Shown here: positions 9,082 to 16,867 of the stretch, piece after piece
How positions within the stretch are numbered: position 1 is the first letter of the stretch
Layout: each line of letters opens with the position of its first letter
Source: Clostridia bacterium
GTDB lineage: Bacteria; Bacillota; Clostridia; Christensenellales; Pumilibacteraceae
Reading direction: 5' to 3'
NCBI GenBank assembly: GCA_017623435.1
Contig: JAGAPD010000023.1
Location: 32,203-96,202, forward strand
DNA length: 64,000 bases
Notes under the pieces: generated by a model
Seen by the model: only the letters and a program-made list of their open reading frames with translations
Databases searched by the model: none
What the model was told of the DNA's origin: nothing
Translations under genes and position numbers: made by a program

Positions 9082-10137
9082 ATGGCGAGCGCATATAATT
9101 TTTTGATAGCAGCAAACGACGAACACGGACTTAATCCACCCACGGAGGGTAAACGCACACCTATTTTGCCAAATCTTGGGAGATCGATTTATGAAAACGA
9201 AATCAACCGCCAAGCAAAGCAATATTTTTTGTTAGCGTGCGCGCGGTGTGGATTTAGGACGCTTGACGTAAAGCCCGAACTGACTGATACTGCCGTGGCT
9301 ACGAGGGTGAGAAGAGTTAATAGCGCAGGGGCTACGCTACTCGTGACCTTTGCTTACAACGCTTACGGTGGCGGAGCGACCTTTAATAACGTAAACGGCT
9401 ATATCGTTTTTTATTCAAGGAGCAGTTACCGTCCTACGCAATCACGACTACTTGCCTACGATATTTCAGCAGGATTAAGCAAAACGCTTTTCACTAAAAA
9501 TTTGGGCGTAGGTACGCTTTTAGACGTAGGTGTTTTGCAGTCCGTCCGCTGTCCGTCCGTGCTTTGCGAGTGCGGTTTTATGACTAATTTAGCGGAGGCA
9601 AAACTAATGCTTGATCCCGATTTTGCGCGCGATATAGGCGAGGGTGCTTGTCGTGGCGTATGCGAGTTTTTAGGCGTTGATTTTGTCGAACGGACGGGTA
9701 CGTACCCCACCGTTCGCCGTGGAAATAGGAATAAATACGTCCGCGTGTTACAGTATGCGTTGTCTTTTATGGGCTACAACGTAGGCGCAAAAGACGGAGC
9801 TTTTGGCGCGCAGACGCAAGATGCGCTAAAACGGTTTCAGCGTGATAACGGACTTGTGGACGACGGAATTGCAGGCGCAAAAACCTGGGCGGTAATAAAT
9901 AGGACCGCGCCTAATCCTACGCTACGAAAAGGCGCAAAGGGCGAGTGGGTAAAATATCTCCAACGCAAGCTAACCTCAAAGCTTTACCCGTTAGGTAACG
10001 TCGACGGAATTTTTGGTAACGCTACCGAAAACGCCGTCCGCGCCTTCCAACGCGAAAACGCTCTTACCCCCGACGGAATAGTAGGTAAAAACACCTGGGC
10101 GTTATTATCTTCCCAAGGCGGTGGCAGACAAGGTTAG
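9082..10137 (+). CDS. amidase_3-like protein with two peptidoglycan-binding domains
   Basis: 351 residues. Residues ~1-205 resemble N-acetylmuramoyl-L-alanine amidases (amidase_3): an NDEHGLNPP loop replaces the usual DPGHGG, a Glu-containing helix YENEINRQ follows, and the motif VLCECGFMTN keeps the catalytic Glu region. Two PG_binding_1 repeats follow at ~212-275 and ~283-346, each with the DGxFGxxTxxAVRxFQ-type pattern. No signal peptide is visible. The usual HxNA metal motif reads FAYNA, so one zinc ligand seems lost. ATG 9082 is chosen because GTGGAGG precedes it; an upstream ATG at 9064 lacks this. Possibly a spore or wall binding protein rather than an active hydrolase. Confidence 0.78.
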   Translation: MASAYNFLIAANDEHGLNPPTEGKRTPILPNLGRSIYENEINRQAKQYFLLACARCGFRTLDVKPELTDTAVATRVRRVNSAGATLLVTFAYNAYGGGATFNNVNGYIVFYSRSSYRPTQSRLLAYDISAGLSKTLFTKNLGVGTLLDVGVLQSVRCPSVLCECGFMTNLAEAKLMLDPDFARDIGEGACRGVCEFLGVDFVERTGTYPTVRRGNRNKYVRVLQYALSFMGYNVGAKDGAFGAQTQDALKRFQRDNGLVDDGIAGAKTWAVINRTAPNPTLRKGAKGEWVKYLQRKLTSKLYPLGNVDGIFGNATENAVRAFQRENALTPDGIVGKNTWALLSSQGGGRQG

Positions 10138-10140
10138 AAC

Positions 10141-10168
10141 AAAAAAAGCCAAGGTGTTTAGCCTTGGC
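10141..10168 (-). terminator. terminator of the transposase gene
   Basis: Perfect 7-bp stem GCCAAGG / CCTTGGC (10148-10154, 10162-10168), followed on the minus strand by seven T. The transposase stop codon (10158-10160) lies in the loop. On the plus strand it is followed by TTTCTT and may also end the amidase transcript. Confidence 0.8.
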
Positions 10169-10718
10169 TTTCTTCGTTAACGAAAAAACAATCTAAATGC
10201 CATTTTATAGGGTTTTCTTCAATATATTTTGCAATTTTTTCATAATCAAATTCGTTGCGGACAATGTGATCGTGAAACCCGCGTTGCCAAATTTTTGTTT
10301 CATTAAACCTTTCGTTTATAGATTTTGAAACATTCATTTTAATATATCCTATTAGTTTTGATATTACTGAACGTTCATTTCGTAGGGGCGATTCACGAAT
10401 CGCCCGTAATTGAGAATAATAGTTTGATTTATCTTCGTCAATAATTGAAATTAGAAAGTGTATATGATTTGGCATTATCACATATTTATCTATTTGAGCA
10501 TTTTTATAGTTTGAAGTATTTTTTATTATTTCATCGACAATTTTTCCGTATTGTGATAATTTGTGTTCGGGCGATTCGTGAATCGCCCCTACAATATTTG
10601 AGAGAATGCATTTTCTTTCGTGTGTGCATATCGTAATAAAATATGCACCAACCGAATTGTAATTATAGTTGTTCAATCGTAGTTGTTTTCTTTTTGGAAA
10701 AATTATGTTAGAATCCAT
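10158..10718 (-). CDS. REP-associated tyrosine transposase (RAYT, Y1/IS200-like)
   Basis: 186 residues of the Y1_Tnp HUH family. The metal-binding HUH pair is VIMPNHIHFLI (His85, His87), and the C-terminal helix has the conserved YIEENP with candidate catalytic Tyr165. The N-terminus RLNNYNYNSVGAYFITICT is typical of REP-associated transposases. The gene is clearly more A+T-rich than its neighbours, a sign of transfer. Two inverted copies of a GTAG-footed palindrome lie inside the frame and encode GAIHESP (44-50) and RAIRESP (105-111). RAYTs cut and move single-stranded REP hairpins in other genomes; activity here is inferred. Confidence 0.88.
   Translation of the reverse strand: MDSNIIFPKRKQLRLNNYNYNSVGAYFITICTHERKCILSNIVGAIHESPEHKLSQYGKIVDEIIKNTSNYKNAQIDKYVIMPNHIHFLISIIDEDKSNYYSQLRAIRESPLRNERSVISKLIGYIKMNVSKSINERFNETKIWQRGFHDHIVRNEFDYEKIAKYIEENPIKWHLDCFFVNEESQG
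10383..10405 (-). repeat. REP-like palindrome, copy A (inside the RAYT gene)
   Basis: GGGCGATTC-AC-GAATCGCCC at 10386-10405, a perfect 9-bp inverted repeat. The plus strand carries TAG at 10383-10385 with a G before, giving the GTAG-type foot typical of REPs. It encodes RAIRESP in the transposase. Confidence 0.9.
10569..10592 (+). repeat. REP-like palindrome, copy B (inverted relative to copy A)
   Basis: GGGCGATTC-GT-GAATCGCCC at 10569-10588 followed by CTAC. Together with its flank this is the exact reverse complement of copy A over about 25 nt, 183 bp away. It encodes GAIHESP in the same frame. Confidence 0.9.
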
Positions 10719-10736
10719 AGCTATCCTTATAAGGTT

Positions 10737-10766
10737 AAAACGACGGATAATTAACTCCGTCGTCTC
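10737..10766 (-). terminator. terminator after the ECF S-component gene
   Basis: Stem ACGACGGA / TCCGTCGT (8 bp) around TAATTAAC; read on the minus strand it is followed by TTTT. It has the same AAAACG-N7-(4)-N7-CGT size plan as the 30-bp palindrome family, but its centre is ATTA instead of ACGT and its right end is CGTCTC. Confidence 0.75.
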
Positions 10767-10769
10767 CGT

Positions 10770-11444
10770 TTAGTAATTAAACTTAATGATTTTCAGTTTG
10801 GCGATAACTGGTATAATGATATACAGTAGCGCGTAGTTGACCAGACAGTTATAGATTTGACCGCCTACGAAAATTCGCGTTACGGCATAGGTCAGATAGG
10901 GCACGCCTTTTGCGTACAGTAGCCAAAACGCCGTCGTGTTGATACCCACCGTGCATAGAAAAAATGATAGCACGGCAAGCACGGTTACTTTAACCACGAG
11001 GCATCCGCGAAAGCGAAGATTGATTCCGCCCACGATAACGCCAGATAGCAGGGCAATCACGGCAAGATTGATTCCCACCCAGGGCATATAGGCAAAGCCA
11101 CCCGAGTTAAACAAAAAGCCCACGAGGTCGCCTAAAAAAGCGGCAGCGCATCCAAAAACTGCTCCAAGCATAACGCCGGCGAGTGCGGAGACGGCAATGG
11201 TAAGAGAGAATTGCACGTCAGCGAACTTAATCTCGAACATGTTGGCCACCGCTAAAAAAGCGGCAGTCACGGCGATATAAGCGACTTTTTTGGAAGGCGT
11301 GGTGTCGTGGGTAATCGCACCCGAGAAAAACAATCGCATAAATAGCGGTCTACGTTTCGTTTCGCAAGTCTGTTGTACTTTCGTTTGCGGTTCTTCGAAG
11401 GTTGCGTTCTTCGGAGTCGCAATTTCCTGTTGATTTTTCATCAA
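10770..11444 (-). CDS. ECF transporter S component, folate-family-like
   Basis: 224 residues: ~50 hydrophilic residues, then about six membrane helices. The core (VQFSLTIAVSALAGVMLGA, then AAAFLGDLVGFL) matches the pattern of vitamin-binding S components of energy-coupling factor importers, closest in layout to the folate group. It would need a shared EcfAA'T module, which is not in this window. The start is a TTG at 11444 or ATG at 11441; GGAGAA lies 8 nt before the TTG. It is downstream of the flippase gene on the same strand with a 52-nt gap. Ligand assignment is tentative. Confidence 0.7.
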   Translation of the reverse strand: MMKNQQEIATPKNATFEEPQTKVQQTCETKRRPLFMRLFFSGAITHDTTPSKKVAYIAVTAAFLAVANMFEIKFADVQFSLTIAVSALAGVMLGAVFGCAAAFLGDLVGFLFNSGGFAYMPWVGINLAVIALLSGVIVGGINLRFRGCLVVKVTVLAVLSFFLCTVGINTTAFWLLYAKGVPYLTYAVTRIFVGGQIYNCLVNYALLYIIIPVIAKLKIIKFNY

Positions 11445-11496
11445 TGTCGGGCTTCTCCTTTTTATGAATTTGTGATGCCCTTATTATATAGCAACG

Positions 11497-13038
11497 CTAT
11501 TTAATTAGCAAGCGTTTTGCTTGTCTTTTTTGATTTTTTTTCGAAAAACTTTTTCTCTGTGAAGAGGGAAAGAAAAAGTCGATATCGACGAGGTTAAAAA
11601 CGAGCGCAAGTGCCGAAAAAAACAGTACCGCCACCACCGAAGGTATAGCGAGAGAAAAGAAGGTGGGTAACGAAACGCAAAGCGAAAAAATGCTTTTCGT
11701 GATAAAAACCGTCGGGAAAAGCAACGCCACGCTTTTAAGTAAAGTAAAAAGCAGAGGTTTTACGGACATATTCGTGCGCTTTTTTATCGAGCGGATATGC
11801 AAAAGCGTAGAAACGCTCCACCCAAGCCCCATCGCAAAGGAAAGCACGCTGATGTCGAACGCGCCGTAAAAAGCGAACATTACCACGAAGGTGAGCACCG
11901 CACCAATAGCGTAGTTGATAAAGCTTTGCTTTTCAAGATCCAGCGAGTTCATAAGCGACGAGGTTATGTTTTCCACCGCAAGAGGCACGAGTAACCACGC
12001 CGAGCGCGATAAAAACAGTCCGGAGCTGAGGTCGTCGTACACGAACAAGCCTATTTGCTCGCCCAAAACGAAGAAAATAGGCACGAATAGCGCCGACAAA
12101 ATGATAGAAAATCCCGTAGCGCTCGTGATTTGCGAGTTGACGCGCGAGTAATCGTTTTTTGCCACGCTTTCAGACAGCGCAGGTATCATCACGAATGCAA
12201 GTGAGCCTACGATAGTAATAGGAATATAAAGTAGCGGTAGCGCCATACCTACGCTTGAGCCGTACAGCGCAAGCGCTTTCGTTTCGCTAAACCCCGACGA
12301 AAGGAGCAGAAAGGGTACGACGATTGCAATAAGCGAGCTGGTCACGTTACTTCCCGCGCGTGAAAGAGTAATGGGCGTTGAGGATTTAATTAGCGGAAGG
12401 ATATAGCCTTTGGGTGAGCAAAGCTTGCCTTTTGCGCGAATAAAGCAAAAAAACACGCACGCCATACTCACGAAACAACCTATCGACAAGCTGATAGCAG
12501 TCGCGTGTAGCTTGTTGACTCCCACCAAAAACAGCAAAAAGCAAGCGATTATGCGTGCGATTTGCTCGATAATTTCTACGATAGAAACGGCAAAATATTT
12601 TTGTCTGCCCCAAAGGTTGCCTCTAAATCCAGAATAAATTGCCGAAAAAATGAGCGCAGGCAATAAAAACAGTAAAACGATCGCGCTTTGCCCGTCCGTA
12701 AAGGTTGCTTTTATAGGAATAAAGAAAATAAGCACCAACGCGCAAATTATTAGGGCAAGCGTAACGCCCACGATAAGTGACGCGCTCGTGATTGCGCCTT
12801 CGCTTTTTTGGTCGTTTTTTGCACGGTAAAGGGCTGTGGACTTACTTACGATTAGCGGAATTCCGCTCGTCGTCGCCGTCAAAAGCACGAAGAAAAAGGA
12901 TAACGCGACCTGATACACGCCAAGATTCGTCGCGCCCAACTCACGCGAAAGCCAAATTTTGAACAAAAAGCCCAAAACTCTGTCCAAAATAGTAAAAAAC
13001 GATAAAGTAAATAGCGCGGTTAAGATGTTTTTTCGCAT
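11497..13038 (-). CDS. SpoVB/MurJ-like polysaccharide flippase
   Basis: 513 residues with about 14 membrane helices, the standard size and topology of the MOP-superfamily flippases. The N-terminus (LDRVLGFLFKIWLSRELGA) matches the SpoVB/MurJ type that moves lipid-linked wall precursors across the membrane; SpoVB acts in spore cortex formation, and other sporulation-family genes are present in this window. The C-terminus is basic and cytoplasmic. The start ATG is preceded by GGTGAT, which lies in the arm of a hairpin (13045-13062). It likely shares a transcript with the ECF S component downstream. Confidence 0.82.
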   Translation of the reverse strand: MRKNILTALFTLSFFTILDRVLGFLFKIWLSRELGATNLGVYQVALSFFFVLLTATTSGIPLIVSKSTALYRAKNDQKSEGAITSASLIVGVTLALIICALVLIFFIPIKATFTDGQSAIVLLFLLPALIFSAIYSGFRGNLWGRQKYFAVSIVEIIEQIARIIACFLLFLVGVNKLHATAISLSIGCFVSMACVFFCFIRAKGKLCSPKGYILPLIKSSTPITLSRAGSNVTSSLIAIVVPFLLLSSGFSETKALALYGSSVGMALPLLYIPITIVGSLAFVMIPALSESVAKNDYSRVNSQITSATGFSIILSALFVPIFFVLGEQIGLFVYDDLSSGLFLSRSAWLLVPLAVENITSSLMNSLDLEKQSFINYAIGAVLTFVVMFAFYGAFDISVLSFAMGLGWSVSTLLHIRSIKKRTNMSVKPLLFTLLKSVALLFPTVFITKSIFSLCVSLPTFFSLAIPSVVAVLFFSALALVFNLVDIDFFFPSSQRKSFSKKNQKRQAKRLLIK

Positions 13039-13044
13039 AATATC

Positions 13045-13062
13045 ACCAAAACAGTTTTTGGT
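13045..13062 (-). promoter_or_regulatory. hairpin covering the spoVB-like ribosome binding site
   Basis: ACCAAAA-CAGT-TTTTGGT inverted repeat directly before the start codon; on the minus-strand RNA the 3' arm ends in GGT of the GGTGAT Shine-Dalgarno sequence, so folding would mask it. Confidence 0.5.
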
Positions 13063-13141
13063 ATATCATATTTTGAGCGAGAGACAAGTAGAACGGAAAA
13101 TTAAAAAAGCGTTAATTTTACCTGATTTTCACTTAAAACCG

Positions 13142-13170
13142 TTGTAAAAAAATAAAGCCTTTGATATAAT
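13142..13170 (+). promoter_or_regulatory. promoter of the transglutaminase gene (apparently leaderless)
   Basis: TTGTAA at 13142-13147 and TATAAT at 13165-13170, spacer 17 bp. Only 7 bp separate the -10 box from the ATG at 13178, so the transcript should begin at or next to the start codon. Confidence 0.7.
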
Positions 13171-13177
13171 ATAAATA

Positions 13178-15754
13178 ATGAAAAAGGTGCTTAAAAATTC
13201 AATAACGAGATTTTTTGCGCTAACGCTGTGCTTGATTTTCGCAACGAGTTCACTTTTCGGTTGCGAGTTTTTGCACGCGCTTTTTAATCGCGAGTACGAT
13301 TTTTGCTTCGTAACCGAAGAAAAAGTGCTGACGAAGGACGACGAATGGAGTATTTCAAGCGACGAGTTTGATTTTTCTCCTTCAAAACCGCGCGCCTTTT
13401 CTTTTACGCTTGCTTCCTCTGACGAGCAAGTTTTATCCGTAAATTCGCATACCGTTACGGCGGTAGGCGAAGGCACGGCAACGCTCACCGCGACTGGTAA
13501 CGACGGTAAAACCGCTAACTGCACCGTCACGGTAAACAAGGAAATTTTCTCAATGCGCCTGTTTGCTGGCGAGCGTTCACGACACGTAAGCGATAAGCGC
13601 GCGACGGAAGTTTTCGTGATCCTGAACGACGGCGCTCGGTCTGCTGAAAATTACGCGGTCGAGTGGAAGGTGGACGGCAAAATACTAAGCTATACGGGGT
13701 GCGTTTATACCCTGCCACCTTATGGCGATACGGCAACGTATAGGCAAATTACCGCAACCGTCACGGCAAAGGACGGCAGTAAGTATACGGATAGCGTTTT
13801 GATAAACCGTCACGACGATTGCACCGTGCCCGTTACGATAGAAAAGATAGAGGGAATAACTAACCAAACGCAAAAAAGCGCAGTCAGATACAAGGTAAAT
13901 TACCACGAAGGTCATAGCTATCTTCCCGTAATCGACTGGATGGTAAACGGCGTCGTTATGCAGGAGGAGGGTAACGAATTTACTTTCACGCCCGATAAAA
14001 TCGGTAAATACGAAATCACCGCCCGCGTTGACGGAACAGAAGCAACCGCGCAGGAAAATATCGTAACGCTATCAGGTAGCGAAGTGCCCGGTAATATCAA
14101 AGTTGACTGCGATACGCTGTATCCCTCAACGCTTATTTCTTGGAACGAAACGACGAAAAACGAAAGCTTTAAGGTAAGCGTAAAATCGGGTAATAACGAG
14201 CAAATTTACGACGTTAGCGACAATTCGCTCGTTCTTTCGTCCGCGCAATTTGACGCATTTTCGCCATATGAAATCAAGGTTAAATCGGAGGGCAACGACG
14301 ACTGGTTAACGCCTTCAAGTTATAGTGAAATACATAACTTTTCTCCCCTTAGCGAAGAGGCAAAACCGTACCTTGAAAAGGAGTGGTTTGGTGGGAATTA
14401 CTTTATTGCTTCGGACGACGAATTTTACGCAATTTACGACTATTATATGTTATTCCGCACCCAGCCGATAGGGGTCGAAAGTACCTCGTCAGAGTGCAAA
14501 ATTTATCTTGGCTACGAGCCGAGTAAAAGCGTATCGCGACTTGCTCAAGCAGCGTTTGACAAGTGTAGCTACACGGGTACGTACGACGTTAATACGCACC
14601 AAACGGGCAGGTACGTCACCGTTGGTTTTAAGTTTTATACTATGTCTACGCCCTATCAGTCTAACACCGTCGCGGGCACGAATATAAACGGCGCGTTGCC
14701 TCATTTATCAAGTACTGGTAGAGAGAGTGAAACGCTTTATATAGACACGCTTAGTGATGAAAAGGCGGTGGAGGTTACTACCACGGACGAGCTTTATCGC
14801 GTGGCGGAGCTTGGCTATAAGCCCGTGCCAAAAAGCAGTAGCAGAGCAAGCACTTATTACGACTACGCGCGCAATCTTCTTCGTCAAATAACGGACGAAA
14901 ATATGAGCGAGTACGAGTTAGCGCACGCAGTATTCGACTGGATAACTTGGCGCGTAACTTACGACCAGAAAGCATCGGAAATTAGTGAGATAAGCGAGGC
15001 GGTAAAAAATAGCGCGTTCTATCTTGAAAGCGTGCTTACCGACACGAATTATATGGCGGTGTGCGACGGAATGAGTAAGGCGTATTCTTTGCTTTGTAAT
15101 ATGCTTGGGCTTGAATGCGTGCGCGTAACGGGTAAAGCAAATTCGGGCGACGGCGACTTTGGTCACGCGTGGAATAAGGTCAAAATTGACGGAAAGTGGT
15201 ATATCGTGGATTGCACTTGGAGCGATCTGCGCGCGACTTTCACCGTTAAAAAATCCGCTTATTCGAAAGCCTCGTCCGTCACTAGCGAGCTTGCTCTTCA
15301 CGAATTTTTCCTTAAAACGGACTGGGAGCTTGAGTCGTCGCACTTTGAAAACGATAGCGCAAATTATCCAAAAACGACTTACGAGCCGTATAACTATTAC
15401 AACGAGAATTTTTACTCGGCGGACGGTAACGAGTGCTCCTTCTATATGAATGACTGGAATGCGGTGCAAGGGAGTGTAAACGCGTTGTCAAAATACGTAT
15501 CTTCTTTATTTGACGCGGACGGGAAACGCCGTTATTTTGTGTGCGGAAAAGAGTATATAAGCGAATACGCGCTCGTTGAAATTTTGGTTTCGCCCGTGCA
15601 AAAAGAACAGATTTTTATTGAGCTTCACAAAACAGGGCTTAAAGATATGAATTATATTGAATCAATGCTCTACGTTAAGGGTATAAATTCTAAAATACTG
15701 TTAAATGATAACGCGATGGTGATTATCGCGTCAAAAAACTATTATTTTGCGTAA
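13178..15754 (+). CDS. surface lipoprotein with Ig-like and transglutaminase-like domains
   Basis: 858 residues. Residues 1-28 are a lipoprotein signal ending SSLFGC. A BIG2-like bacterial Ig domain follows (~45-122, with VNSHTVTAVGEGTATLTATG), then two or three further beta-sandwich modules (~125-400). The transglutaminase-like core has the full catalytic triad: Cys629 in AVCDGMSKAY, His663 in GHAWNKV and Asp678 in VDCTW. Such exported proteins act as peptidases, crosslinkers or binders at the cell surface; which applies here is unknown. No Shine-Dalgarno precedes the ATG and a strong promoter ends 7 bp ahead of it. It is divergent from the flippase gene. Confidence 0.8.
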   Translation: MKKVLKNSITRFFALTLCLIFATSSLFGCEFLHALFNREYDFCFVTEEKVLTKDDEWSISSDEFDFSPSKPRAFSFTLASSDEQVLSVNSHTVTAVGEGTATLTATGNDGKTANCTVTVNKEIFSMRLFAGERSRHVSDKRATEVFVILNDGARSAENYAVEWKVDGKILSYTGCVYTLPPYGDTATYRQITATVTAKDGSKYTDSVLINRHDDCTVPVTIEKIEGITNQTQKSAVRYKVNYHEGHSYLPVIDWMVNGVVMQEEGNEFTFTPDKIGKYEITARVDGTEATAQENIVTLSGSEVPGNIKVDCDTLYPSTLISWNETTKNESFKVSVKSGNNEQIYDVSDNSLVLSSAQFDAFSPYEIKVKSEGNDDWLTPSSYSEIHNFSPLSEEAKPYLEKEWFGGNYFIASDDEFYAIYDYYMLFRTQPIGVESTSSECKIYLGYEPSKSVSRLAQAAFDKCSYTGTYDVNTHQTGRYVTVGFKFYTMSTPYQSNTVAGTNINGALPHLSSTGRESETLYIDTLSDEKAVEVTTTDELYRVAELGYKPVPKSSSRASTYYDYARNLLRQITDENMSEYELAHAVFDWITWRVTYDQKASEISEISEAVKNSAFYLESVLTDTNYMAVCDGMSKAYSLLCNMLGLECVRVTGKANSGDGDFGHAWNKVKIDGKWYIVDCTWSDLRATFTVKKSAYSKASSVTSELALHEFFLKTDWELESSHFENDSANYPKTTYEPYNYYNENFYSADGNECSFYMNDWNAVQGSVNALSKYVSSLFDADGKRRYFVCGKEYISEYALVEILVSPVQKEQIFIELHKTGLKDMNYIESMLYVKGINSKILLNDNAMVIIASKNYYFA

Positions 15755-15792
15755 TTTTCTCAAAAAAACATTTAAAAAACGACGAAAAACCG

Positions 15793-15822
15793 TTGACATT
15801 TATTTTACTTTTATAGTATAAT
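15793..15822 (+). promoter_or_regulatory. promoter of the rplU operon
   Basis: Perfect TTGACA at 15793-15798 and TATAAT at 15817-15822 with an 18-bp spacer. Confidence 0.88.
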
Positions 15823-15828
15823 ATTCTA

Positions 15829-15903
15829 CGAGCCGCACAGCGGAGGTTTGTAAAACGCCCGAAAACGGGATACCTCGCCTGGCGGAGACATCAGTGAGGA
15901 GGT
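15829..15903 (+). ncRNA. L21 leader (autoregulatory ribosomal protein leader)
   Basis: Structured leader between the promoter and rplU: an outer GGAGGT / ACCTC pairing, an inner CCCGAAAACGGG hairpin, then CCTGGCGGAGACATCAGTG and the GAGGAGGTG ribosome binding site. This matches the layout of the Firmicutes L21 leader, thought to be bound by L21 for feedback control. CCTC upstream can also pair with the ribosome binding site. Confidence 0.65.
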
Positions 15904-15911
15904 GCTTTAAA

Positions 15912-16211
15912 ATGTATGCAGTAATCGTAACGGGCGGAAAGCAGTATAGAGTTTCCGAAGGTGACGTAATCGAGGTAGAAAAGCTTACCGCGAACGTTGG
16001 TGACAAAGTTGAGCTTCCCGTAGTGCTTACCGTGGACGGAGAGAACGTAGTTGCAGGCGCAGAAGTTAGCGCAAAGGCAACTTGTGAAGTTCTCGCTCAA
16101 GGCAAAGACAAGAAGATCGTAGTCTTCAAGTACAAAGCTAAGAAGAACGTTCGCAAAAAGCAAGGTCACCGTCAGCCGTTTACCAAAATTAAAGTGGTAG
16201 CAATCGGCTAA
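15912..16211 (+). CDS. rplU: 50S ribosomal protein L21
   Basis: 99 residues, full length, starting [14 protein letters not shown], the hallmark L21 N-terminus, and ending in the [14 protein letters not shown] 23S-rRNA-binding tail. I chose ATG 15912 because GAGGAGGTG precedes it and the family starts at MYA; the open frame reaches six residues further up into the leader. The stop overlaps the start of prp (TAATG). First gene of the rplU-prp-rpmA operon. Confidence 0.98.
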   Translation: MYAVIVTGGKQYRVSEGDVIEVEKLTANVGDKVELPVVLTVDGENVVAGAEVSAKATCEVLAQGKDKKIVVFKYKAKKNVRKKQGHRQPFTKIKVVAIG

Positions 16212-16537
16212 TGACGGAAGTAAAGATCCAAAAAAAGAACGGACACATCGTCAAGGTTTTTGCGCAGGGCCACACCGGTTACGGAGTGGAAGGCGAGGAT
16301 ATCGTTTGCGCAGGACTTTCCAGCATAATGCAAACGGCTATTTTAGGTCTGATGCGCGTGGCTGGAATAAACGCAAAGGTGCGTATTGACGACGAAGAGG
16401 CGCTCATAGATTTGGAATTACCCGACCTGAACGCAGAAGACAGGCATAACGCGGATATGATACTTGATACGATGTTATGCGGAATAGCCGACTATTACGA
16501 AGGCTTTTCAGACTTTATTGATTTGGAGGTTAAATAA
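16211..16537 (+). CDS. prp: ribosomal-processing cysteine protease Prp (YsxB)
   Basis: 108 residues. It cleaves the N-terminal extension of ribosomal protein L27 in Firmicutes. The catalytic pair is visible as His21 in GHTGYG and Cys33 in EDIVCAGLS. It lies between rplU and rpmA, with a 1-nt overlap with rplU and 2 nt before rpmA, the conserved order. Its substrate in the next gene does carry the expected cleavage motif, so the system is intact. Confidence 0.95.
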   Translation: MTEVKIQKKNGHIVKVFAQGHTGYGVEGEDIVCAGLSSIMQTAILGLMRVAGINAKVRIDDEEALIDLELPDLNAEDRHNADMILDTMLCGIADYYEGFSDFIDLEVK

Positions 16538-16539
16538 TT

Positions 16540-16815
16540 ATGTTTATCAATATTCAGTTATTTGCTCATAAAAAAGGTGGCGGTTCTACTAAGAACGGCA
16601 GAGACTCTCATGCACAACGCCTTGGCGTAAAACGCGGTGACGGACAATTCGTTCTCGCTGGTAACATTCTCGTTCGCCAGAGAGGTACTTCCGTACATCC
16701 CGGTAACAACGTTGGCAGAGGTAGTGACGACACGCTTTTCGCGCTTATCGACGGAAAGGTTAAGTTCGAAACCAGAGCAAACAAGAAGCAGGTAAGCGTT
16801 TACGCTGCTGAATAA
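16540..16815 (+). CDS. rpmA: 50S ribosomal protein L27 with Prp-cleavable N-terminus
   Basis: 91 residues. The first nine, MFINIQLFA, contain the extension removed by Prp between Phe8 and Ala9, leaving [20 protein letters not shown] as the mature N-terminus that reaches the peptidyl-transferase centre. The remainder is canonical L27. Third gene of the operon, followed by a strong terminator. Confidence 0.98.
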   Translation: MFINIQLFAHKKGGGSTKNGRDSHAQRLGVKRGDGQFVLAGNILVRQRGTSVHPGNNVGRGSDDTLFALIDGKVKFETRANKKQVSVYAAE

Positions 16816-16826
16816 TTAAAAATAAG

Positions 16827-16852
16827 CCGTTGGACAACCCAACGGTTTTTTT
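16827..16852 (+). terminator. terminator of the rplU-prp-rpmA operon
   Basis: Perfect 7-bp stem CCGTTGG / CCAACGG with a short loop and seven T. Confidence 0.92.
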
Positions 16853-16867
16853 ATACGCGTATATATA

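Noticed and set aside
10158..10718. A complete IS200/IS605 insertion sequence
   Set aside because: No TnpB partner or element ends are seen; the protein fits single-copy RAYT genes better.
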